Source: Streptococcus pseudopneumoniae
Lineage (GTDB): Bacteria; Bacillota; Bacilli; Lactobacillales; Streptococcaceae
Direction of reading: 5' to 3'
Assembly (NCBI RefSeq): GCF_001074565.1
Contig: NZ_JUQX01000059.1
Span: 43,323-107,322 of the forward strand
DNA: 64,000 nt
This document shows, piece after piece, positions 48,080 through 54,377 of the stretch; positions within the stretch are counted from its first letter, which is position 1, and each line of letters begins with the position of its first letter. The translations under genes were made by a program, and so were the position numbers. The notes beneath the pieces are model-generated. The model did no database searches. It was not told the origin of the DNA and saw only the letters and a list, made by a program, of their open reading frames with translations.

Positions 48080-48159
48080 GAAAATGAAATTTTAAGTTAA
48101 TATAACTTTGTAGAAATTAAACTGTTTTTAATGATTCTTTTACTTAAATTTTCATTTTC
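48080..48159 (+). other. Long inverted repeat between precursors A1 and A2
   Basis: GAAAATGAAATTTTAAG (48080-48096) and CTTAAATTTTCATTTTC (48143-48159) pair over 17 bases with one mismatch, loop 46 bases. It may process or stabilise the precursor mRNA; no T-run follows directly, so it is not a classic terminator. Confidence 0.6.
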
Positions 48160-48211
48160 TTTGGAGAGTATAGAACTAGGTTTAAACCATAGTGAGTAGG
48201 AGTAGAAGAAA

Positions 48212-48394
48212 ATGAGAAAAAATAACAATCATAAAGAAATTGATACACTTGATTTTGAAGTAAAAAACCAAGAGCTTTCTGGTAAATCAGGTTCTGGTTG
48301 GTTTACAGCTGTTCAACTTACATTAGCAGGACGTTGTGGACGTTGGTTTACAGGATCTTATGAATGTACATCAAATAATGTGAAGTGTGGCTAG
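48212..48394 (+). CDS. pldA2: Lantibiotic precursor A2 (pneumolancidin-like)
   Basis: 60 residues. The core is nearly identical to A1, differing at only two places near the C-terminus (SYECTS in place of SFECTT), while the first 10 residues of the leader differ. Start has a weak GGAG-type site. Three Cys in the core, with the TxSxEC motif. Presumed target of the LanM encoded downstream. Its gene is within the A1-A4 array and has no box of its own. Confidence 0.88.
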   Translation: MRKNNNHKEIDTLDFEVKNQELSGKSGSGWFTAVQLTLAGRCGRWFTGSYECTSNNVKCG

Positions 48395-48466
48395 TTTTTC
48401 TCACTACTAAAAAGTTTGATGTAGATTTGTTTCTATAGGATTCATTTTTCAATTTGAAACTTGTTT

Positions 48467-48500
48467 TAGTCCTTTGGTTTGAGAGTAGACTGAAGGACTA
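48467..48500 (+). other. Inverted repeat between precursors A2 and A3
   Basis: TAGTCCTT (48467-48474) and AAGGACTA (48493-48500), loop 18 bases. Candidate processing site or attenuator. Confidence 0.45.
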
Positions 48501-48556
48501 TATACAAGGTTTATGGAAAATATAAACGGAACGAAAGAAATTTACGGAGTAAAATT

Positions 48557-48739
48557 ATGAAAAGTAAAAAAGTAAATACTGAGATTGATACGCTTGAATT
48601 TGAAATTGACAATCAGGAACTCAATGGTACCTCAGGATCTGGCTGGTGGTACACAGCTTTTAAAATGACACTAGCAGGTCGCTGTGGATTGTGTTTCACC
48701 TGTTCCTATGAGTGTACGACAAATAATGTTCGTTGTTAG
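48557..48739 (+). CDS. pldA3: Lantibiotic precursor A3, five-cysteine variant
   Basis: 60 residues. The leader ELNGTSGS is close to A1/A2. The core differs: GWWYTAFKMTLAGRCGLC then FTCSYECTTNNVRC, giving five Cys where A1, A2 and A4 have three, and lacking the final glycine. The T-x-S-x-E-C motif is kept. Extra Cys could allow different rings or leave free thiols. It has a GGAG ribosome site and no own regulatory box. Confidence 0.87.
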   Translation: MKSKKVNTEIDTLEFEIDNQELNGTSGSGWWYTAFKMTLAGRCGLCFTCSYECTTNNVRC

Positions 48740-48779
48740 ATAAAACAAAAGGTAAATTCTAGTATTTTATTACAAAACA

Positions 48780-48808
48780 TTGACAACACTTTGATTTAGT
48801 GTTATATT
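48780..48808 (+). promoter_or_regulatory. Consensus-like promoter sequence just before A4
   Basis: TTGACA (48780-48785), 17 bases, TATATT (48803-48808). Transcription from it would start at about 48815, inside the ribosome site of A4, so its value as a real A4 promoter is doubtful. Confidence 0.35.
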
Positions 48809-48825
48809 TACAAGGAGAAATACAA

Positions 48826-49002
48826 ATGAAACAAGACAACTTTGAGATTGATTCTTTGGATTATGAAATTAATAGCCAAGAGTTGAATGGTAAATCTGCT
48901 GCAGGGTGGCGTACGGCTGTTAGATTAACAGTACAGGGTCGCTGTGGTTGGTGGTTTACATATTCTTATGAATGTACTTCGCCAAACGTGCGCTGTGGAT
49001 AA
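48826..49002 (+). CDS. pldA4: Lantibiotic precursor A4 (diverged)
   Basis: 58 residues from ATG 48826 (AAGGAG 48812-48817); a longer frame from 48799 has no ribosome site. Leader NSQELNGKSAAG replaces GS with AA, then GWRTAVRLTVQGRCGWWFTYSYECTSPNVRCG. Three Cys and the TxSxEC motif stay. Small residues at the -1 and -2 positions before GW are found in all four, supporting cleavage there. It is the most divergent member and directly precedes a membrane peptide gene. Confidence 0.87.
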   Translation: MKQDNFEIDSLDYEINSQELNGKSAAGWRTAVRLTVQGRCGWWFTYSYECTSPNVRCG

Positions 49003-49033
49003 AACTACCTCCATTCTTTGAGAGGAGGATAAA

Positions 49034-49141
49034 ATGGAAGGAATTATTGGAACACTAGACTTCTATGCACCTGTAGTGGTCTTAGGAGTTATTGTCATAG
49101 GGATTGTTTACTTTATGAAAAAAAGAAACAATCGAAAATAA
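49034..49141 (+). CDS. 35-residue membrane peptide in the lantibiotic cluster
   Basis: ATG 49034 lies 5 bases after AGGAGG. Sequence: short N-terminus MEGIIGTLDF, one hydrophobic helix (about residues 11-28) and a basic tail MKKRNNRK. It is 31 bases after A4 and is followed at once by the array terminator, so it is transcribed with the precursors. Size and topology would suit a LanI-type immunity peptide or a transport helper. I do not recognise a family. Confidence 0.7.
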   Translation: MEGIIGTLDFYAPVVVLGVIVIGIVYFMKKRNNRK

Positions 49142-49151
49142 TCAATATCGA

Positions 49152-49180
49152 CCGATACCTAAAAAGTATCGGCTTTTTTT
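49152..49180 (+). terminator. Terminator of the precursor operon
   Basis: CCGATAC (49152-49158) and GTATCGG (49166-49172), loop CTAAAAA, then CTTTTTTT. Confidence 0.92.
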
Positions 49181-49194
49181 ATAGCGTAAATATA

Positions 49195-49238
49195 TTGCAC
49201 AAAATACTCATGGCAAACCTTGAAAGAAACCGTATAAT
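49195..49238 (+). promoter_or_regulatory. ABC transporter promoter with TTGCAC-N4-TACTCAT box
   Basis: TTGCAC (49195-49200), AAAA, TACTCAT (49205-49211), 21 bases, TATAAT (49233-49238). Exact match to the lanA1 box in both elements, and identical gap and distance to the -10. Confidence 0.82.
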
Positions 49239-49268
49239 GAGAGTGTAAAAAAGAAACGGAGGAATGAA

Positions 49269-50006
49269 ATGATGAAACAGCTTATCGTGACAGCATTAAC
49301 GAAAACATTTGGTCAAGGGGATAATATCGTTCATGCTTTATCAGATGTGAACTTGTCCGTTGAAAAAGGTGAATTTCTGGCAATTATGGGGGCCAGTGGT
49401 AGTGGAAAAACAACACTCCTCAACTGTATTTCAACGATTGATAAACCAACATCAGGTGAGATTCGATTTGAAGATTTTGACATCATCCATGCCAAGGAAA
49501 ATGAACTAGCTGACTATCGTGCTAAAAACATTTCCTATATTTTCCAAGCTTACAACTTGGTGGAAACCTTGACGGTCTATGAAAATATCGTTTTACCTCT
49601 TCAAATTCAGGGGAAAAATATCAAAAAACATCAGGATAAGATTGAGGAAATTTTGGATAAGTTGGCCATCCAAAACTTAAAAGATAAGTTTCCTAATCAG
49701 TTATCAGGTGGTCAACGACAACGTGTGGCAACTGCTAGAGCCTTGATTGATGATTCTAAACTGATCATCGCAGATGAGCCGACAGGAGCCTTGGACTCTG
49801 CCAATTCTGAAAAACTGATGGCACTTTTGCAGGAAATCAATAAAAGTTTTGGTATTACCATTTTACTGGTTACGCATGACCCTGCCGCAGCCAAGTACTC
49901 TTCACGGATGGTGCTACTTAGCGATGGAAAGATTATGGATGATTTGGAACGTAACAGCTTATCTAATGAACAGTATTTGCAAGAGATTTACAGCCGTACC
50001 AGATAG
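49269..50006 (+). CDS. ABC transporter ATPase, BceA/LolD type
   Basis: 245 residues (first ATG; the next codon is also ATG). Walker A GASGSGKTT at about 44-52, signature LSGGQRQRVATARA and Walker B LIIADEPTGALDS, the pattern of MacB/LolD/BceA ATPases. It pairs with the ten-helix permease that follows. In lantibiotic and bacitracin systems such pairs confer resistance or export of target-bound peptide. It has its own box-containing promoter, so it would be induced with the precursors. Confidence 0.92.
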   Translation: MMKQLIVTALTKTFGQGDNIVHALSDVNLSVEKGEFLAIMGASGSGKTTLLNCISTIDKPTSGEIRFEDFDIIHAKENELADYRAKNISYIFQAYNLVETLTVYENIVLPLQIQGKNIKKHQDKIEEILDKLAIQNLKDKFPNQLSGGQRQRVATARALIDDSKLIIADEPTGALDSANSEKLMALLQEINKSFGITILLVTHDPAAAKYSSRMVLLSDGKIMDDLERNSLSNEQYLQEIYSRTR

Positions 50007-50018
50007 GAGGAGGAGAGT

Positions 50019-52034
50019 ATGTATCCAAAATTGATTTTACGAAATGTATTTCGAAATTTACAGACCTATACCATCTATTTTTTCAGTCTGACCTTGATTT
50101 ATAGCTTGCTCTACGCTTTTAATGCTTTACCAAGCCATCCAGTGATGCAAAGTTTATCAGGAGCAAAGGAAATGTTAACGACGGTGATGAGCCAGTACAT
50201 GGGCTTGCTTTCCTATCTGATTCTATCGGCGATTGCCTTTCTCGTCGTTTATTCTACAAACTTTGTCCTGGGACGGCGCAAGAAAGAGCTGGGACTTTAT
50301 GCAACGCTGGGAATGAAGAAGAAGCAGATTATCCGTACCCTGTTCTTTGAAACCATGCTGGTCAATATCTTTTCCTTGATTCTAGGTTTCTTGCTTGGGC
50401 TGGTCTTGTTGGTTGTTCTAGCTAAGGTGGCTTCTGAGTTTTTCATGGCGAATTACTTTGGTAATTTGGTTTTCTTTGATATAAAGTCTATCATCTTACT
50501 AGTTTATTCCTATTTGGTAACTAGTTTTATTGTTGGTGTCATGGACATTCTTACCTTTAGAAAGCAAAATATCATTGCACTCATTCAAGAAAATGGGGTC
50601 AAGAAATCTGTCTTGGCAAAAGGCAAGCCAGTTCTTCAAGCACTTCTCTTTATTCTTTCGACAGCTGTTATCGGTTTTGGTGCTCTCTATTTTTCAGACT
50701 ATCACCATCTATCACTCTTGAAAAGCTGGGGTATCTTACTTGTATCTGTCTTCGTGATTTTTGTGATTTTATTTTACAATACCTTGAGCCATTTTATCTT
50801 GGTTTCCCTTAGAAAACTGCCTCAAACCTACTATAACAGACTAAACAGTTTTAAAATTCGTCAATTTTCAAAACAAGCTGACAGTAATTCGGTCACGTTG
50901 GCTGTCTTATCCTTGACCTTGACACTGGCTCTCAGCTTACTAGTTTTTAGTGGTAGTGCCTATACGACTATGAACCGAGAGCTGAACAAATACTCACCTT
51001 ATGACGTATCTGTCAATCTTTATCGTGGTCAAGAGTTCCAGTTTTCTCAGGAATCTGTAAAAGACAGATTGAAAGCAGATGGATTTGACTTTAACCTCAT
51101 CAAAGAGGAGTACAGCTATCCTATCTATTCTAGTGATTTAACCTATAAAGATTTGATTGATACTAGCAATCTTTGGGCGCATGATAAGGAACTTCCTGAA
51201 TCAAAAGTACCGATTTTAGGAATTTCTGCCTACAATCATCTCCGCAAACTGCAAGGGAAAAAAGCGGTTGACTTGGCAGATAACCAATTTCTGGTCAATG
51301 CCAACTATAAAGGAACTGCCAAGCAGATTCAGGACTTTCTATCAACGACCAAAAACCTCACGATTAATGGTCATTCTCTCAATCTTGCATCTTCCAAGCC
51401 ACTTGAAACAGTTTACTTTTTATCTTCAGTAGGTACAAATGACACAGGAACCTTGATTGTACCCGATAAGGTAGTAATTGGACTGACGGAAGACCACATG
51501 ACCTATGTTGCCAATTTCAAAGAAAATATTGACAAGCGGAAAGTAGAAACATTCTTGAGTCAGTGGATTGAAAAATACTACTTCACTCGTGATGGTACAG
51601 AGTTGAATCCGTTCACCTATCAAACGAAAGGAAGAATTTTTGAGATTTATCTTGGATTTATGGGCGTCATCGTCTTTGTCATGATTTTTGTCAGTGTTAT
51701 TTTTATCATTATTTCCCTCAGTATCTTGTCACTTCAAACTTCTACAAGTTCTTTGGATAGTGTCAATGATTATCAAATCTTATACCTTCTTGGGAATAAG
51801 AGAAAGCAAAATCGCTCTATTCTTTTGCAACAGATTCTAAGTTATTTCTTGGTTCCGCTGGTTATCGCAGGTCCGCTAGCACTTGCCTTGAGTACAGCTC
51901 TTTTGGGCTATTTTGAGAATTTCGCTAATACCAGCATTTCTATTGATATCACCTATCTGGGAGTAGCGGTTTTACTCTTTGTCCTTTACCTGCTAGTGAC
52001 TTACAGAGTAAGTTGGCAAATTATTGAAAATTAA
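50019..52034 (+). CDS. ABC permease, BceB/FtsX type
   Basis: 671 residues. About ten membrane helices, four before and several after a large extracellular domain (about 335-535), with FtsX-type ends. This is the BceB topology of peptide antibiotic resistance permeases. AGGAGGAGG precedes ATG, 12 bases after the ATPase gene. Its extracellular domain would bind the lantibiotic, or its complex with lipid II, for immunity of the producer. Confidence 0.9.
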   Translation: MYPKLILRNVFRNLQTYTIYFFSLTLIYSLLYAFNALPSHPVMQSLSGAKEMLTTVMSQYMGLLSYLILSAIAFLVVYSTNFVLGRRKKELGLYATLGMKKKQIIRTLFFETMLVNIFSLILGFLLGLVLLVVLAKVASEFFMANYFGNLVFFDIKSIILLVYSYLVTSFIVGVMDILTFRKQNIIALIQENGVKKSVLAKGKPVLQALLFILSTAVIGFGALYFSDYHHLSLLKSWGILLVSVFVIFVILFYNTLSHFILVSLRKLPQTYYNRLNSFKIRQFSKQADSNSVTLAVLSLTLTLALSLLVFSGSAYTTMNRELNKYSPYDVSVNLYRGQEFQFSQESVKDRLKADGFDFNLIKEEYSYPIYSSDLTYKDLIDTSNLWAHDKELPESKVPILGISAYNHLRKLQGKKAVDLADNQFLVNANYKGTAKQIQDFLSTTKNLTINGHSLNLASSKPLETVYFLSSVGTNDTGTLIVPDKVVIGLTEDHMTYVANFKENIDKRKVETFLSQWIEKYYFTRDGTELNPFTYQTKGRIFEIYLGFMGVIVFVMIFVSVIFIIISLSILSLQTSTSSLDSVNDYQILYLLGNKRKQNRSILLQQILSYFLVPLVIAGPLALALSTALLGYFENFANTSISIDITYLGVAVLLFVLYLLVTYRVSWQIIEN

Positions 52035-52038
52035 GTCA

Positions 52039-52083
52039 AATACCAGAGTTGCTTATCCGACAATTCTGGTATTGTGTTATAAT
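52039..52083 (+). promoter_or_regulatory. Promoter and palindrome before the two-component genes
   Basis: AATACCAGA (52039-52047) and TCTGGTATT (52065-52073) form a 9-bp dyad directly upstream of an extended -10, TGTTATAAT (TATAAT at 52078-52083). No TTGCAC-TACTCAT box is found here, so the kinase-regulator genes appear to use another control mode. The dyad could be a terminator for the ABC genes or an operator. Confidence 0.65.
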
Positions 52084-52114
52084 GATATTAAAGTAGTTCA
52101 GGAAGTGGATACAT

Positions 52115-53689
52115 ATGAAACAGTTTGTTAAATTGATCTCGAAAAACTCACTTTTATTGTGGTGGTTGACGATTTTTAATCATCTAACTTTGATGATTTA
52201 TATTTATTATAGGATTCCTCTGGACTTTTCGACAGATTTTTCCTTACAGATGGTTTTATTGCTGATTATTGCTTTAATTGCATTTAGTTATATTTGTAAT
52301 ATTGTGACCTTTCGTTATAGTGAGTTGAAACTCTGGTTGCTCCTGATGATGTTTCTCATTAGCTGGCAATCCATATTTAATCAAGGAGTTACGAGCACCC
52401 TGTTGCACTTTTTTGATATCCTTCATCCGCTCAACTCTTTTTTATTGGTGTATAGTTCTCTGTCTATTCTCTTTCTGGGAGAGAAAATAGGAGAAGAACT
52501 GATGAGTGTGTCCTTTGTGTTGACACTAATCACCGTTAGTTCGTATCTGTTAAGTCCTTCAATTTTTCTCTTTCTGTCCTTGTTTGCGTCTTTCTTTTTA
52601 AACCTTGTTCCCTTGATTTTATTTATTTTATATCATGAAGAGTTGAAAAGTAAACTCAAGTATCAGAGACGAAATTTGTGGATATTAGCTTTAATATTGC
52701 CTCTTTCTTATTTCTTTTTGTATATCAATACGACGGGCTCAGGAGTGATGAACCTAGCCTGGTATCTGGAAATTGTTGGCATCTTAGTTTTTTTACACTT
52801 CAAAACTATTATCAGCTCTCTTCAAAAAAAGGTATCAGAGTTAAAATTGTCCTATATAAAAGCTTTTTCACACTTATTTTTACTAGTTATGTTTTTGTTA
52901 GTAGGTATTTTCATCATCTTTCGTCTAGATTTAAACACGAGCTTTTTGGTCTTGAATATCATGTTACTATTGTTCGGGATTTGTTCGGAAGAATTGATTC
53001 GCCTCTTTCGTTCTGCTGAAATGCTAGATGCTAGGGATTATGTAAAAGTTCTCTTTTTAAAGCGTAACCGTATGGTGAAAAATCTGCTGGCAAATGAAGA
53101 CACAGAACAACAGTTCTCCGAATTTCTTCACAATGAAATCCTGCAAAATGTGATTGCAATAAAAAATTTCAATAAATATAGTAGCAATCAAGTTTTTGGT
53201 GAACAGATCAATCTGGTGACAGAGGAGTTGGTTCAGCGGATTCGTGAGCGGATGGATTATTATCAGCCAATGGTAGAAACAGACGAGCAGTTAGACATCC
53301 AGTATCAAGGGCTGATTAATCGAATTGTCAAGCGCTATCACGCAGAAAATGAAGTCGTCACACAGTTTCCTGTCCACTTTAGGCTTTTATCTCCTTACGA
53401 TAAAATTGTCTATCGTCTGGTTGAGGAATTGGCGACCAATGCCGTTAAGTACGCTAGTGGTGGAACGATTTCTTTGAAGATTGATGTGCATGATGACGCT
53501 ATTTTTATAATTTCTGAAAATGACTGCCTTCAAACAGAAAAATCCTTAGGTTATGGCTTGAAAAATATGTTTAATAAAATTAGTGTTTTAGGTGGACAGA
53601 TGCAGATTTTTGAAAATAATAAGAGATTTCGTGTAGAAATTACTCTCCCGATTGATAAGGAGTTGTGTTATGAGAATTTTGTTAATTGA
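52115..53689 (+). CDS. pldK: Sensor histidine kinase of the lantibiotic cluster (NarL type)
   Basis: 524 residues. Six to eight membrane helices fill the first 310 residues. The HisKA_3-like phosphorylation helix has HNEILQN (His339), and the ATPase domain has EELATNAVKYA (N box) and GYGLKNM (G box) near the C-terminus. Short periplasmic loops suggest that it senses a peptide within the membrane. It overlaps the regulator gene by 20 bases. The symbol assumes identity with the pneumococcal pld locus. Confidence 0.88.
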   Translation: MKQFVKLISKNSLLLWWLTIFNHLTLMIYIYYRIPLDFSTDFSLQMVLLLIIALIAFSYICNIVTFRYSELKLWLLLMMFLISWQSIFNQGVTSTLLHFFDILHPLNSFLLVYSSLSILFLGEKIGEELMSVSFVLTLITVSSYLLSPSIFLFLSLFASFFLNLVPLILFILYHEELKSKLKYQRRNLWILALILPLSYFFLYINTTGSGVMNLAWYLEIVGILVFLHFKTIISSLQKKVSELKLSYIKAFSHLFLLVMFLLVGIFIIFRLDLNTSFLVLNIMLLLFGICSEELIRLFRSAEMLDARDYVKVLFLKRNRMVKNLLANEDTEQQFSEFLHNEILQNVIAIKNFNKYSSNQVFGEQINLVTEELVQRIRERMDYYQPMVETDEQLDIQYQGLINRIVKRYHAENEVVTQFPVHFRLLSPYDKIVYRLVEELATNAVKYASGGTISLKIDVHDDAIFIISENDCLQTEKSLGYGLKNMFNKISVLGGQMQIFENNKRFRVEITLPIDKELCYENFVN

Positions 53690-54266
53690 TGATCATAAAT
53701 TATTTAGTCAAAGTATCAAGATGATTTTAGAGTTATCGGAAAACATTAAAAAGGTCCAGTTAGTGGATAATTTTTCGACTATTTCGGAGATTGCTTTTAA
53801 TGACTACGACATTATTTTGATTGACATCAACCTGACGAGTCTGTATCAAGATGATGGGCTGACCTTGGCACAAGAGATTATCGACAATGGTTGTTCTAGT
53901 AAGGTTGTGATTTTGACAGGTTACAGTAAAAAAATGTATGAACACCGAGCTAAAGCTATGGGAGCTTATGGATTTCTGGACAAAAGTATGAACCCAGATG
54001 AGTTGGTTAAAAAATTGGAAAAGATTTATCTAGGTGGTAAGGTCTTTTCAGATGAAGTGATGGTAGAGGTGCTAACACCACGAGAAATCGAGATACTAGA
54101 GCTGGTTAGAAATGGCTTGACCATTGATGATGTCTGTGACAAGGTCTATGTGAGTAAACGTACAGTTTCCAATCACTTGGCCAATATCTTTTCAAAATTG
54201 GGAGTGACTAACAGGCAGGAGGCGATTCACATAGCTGAGCAGTTGGGCTATTTTCCACCAGATTAA
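53670..54266 (+). CDS. pldR: Response regulator, NarL/LuxR type
   Basis: 198 residues from ATG 53670 (AAGGAG 7 bases earlier); an in-frame start six codons upstream is unlikely. Receiver domain with IDDH at 6-9 and Asp52 in ILIDINL; LuxR/NarL helix-turn-helix TPREIEILELVRNGLTIDDVCDKVYVSKRTVSNHL. It probably activates the three box-bearing promoters. TACTCAT in the boxes fits the classical NarL heptamer TACYYMT. Confidence 0.88.
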   Translation: MRILLIDDHKLFSQSIKMILELSENIKKVQLVDNFSTISEIAFNDYDIILIDINLTSLYQDDGLTLAQEIIDNGCSSKVVILTGYSKKMYEHRAKAMGAYGFLDKSMNPDELVKKLEKIYLGGKVFSDEVMVEVLTPREIEILELVRNGLTIDDVCDKVYVSKRTVSNHLANIFSKLGVTNRQEAIHIAEQLGYFPPD

Positions 54267-54294
54267 AAAGTTGCAGAAGATGCAGCTTTTTTAA
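54266..54294 (+). terminator. Terminator after the response regulator gene
   Basis: AAAAAGTTGCA (54266-54276) and TGCAGCTTTTT (54282-54292), loop GAAGA, with a T-run. Confidence 0.88.
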
Positions 54295-54308
54295 TTTATT
54301 TACAAAAA

Positions 54309-54352
54309 TTGCACATATTACTCATTCTAATAAACGGTAAATTTGATAATCT
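54309..54352 (+). promoter_or_regulatory. lanM promoter with TTGCAC-N4-TACTCAT box
   Basis: TTGCAC (54309-54314), ATAT, TACTCAT (54319-54325). The -10 is less clear: GATAAT (54345-54350), or an extended -10 TGATAATCT with hexamer at 54347-54352, which keeps the 21-base distance of the other two promoters. Confidence 0.75.
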
Positions 54353-54377
54353 ATTAGTAATTAAGGAGGAGATCATT

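Noticed and set aside
54309..54377. An upstream extension of LanM by 23 residues
   Set aside because: The extension begins in the promoter box and lacks a ribosome site, while ATG 54378 has AAGGAGG at good distance.
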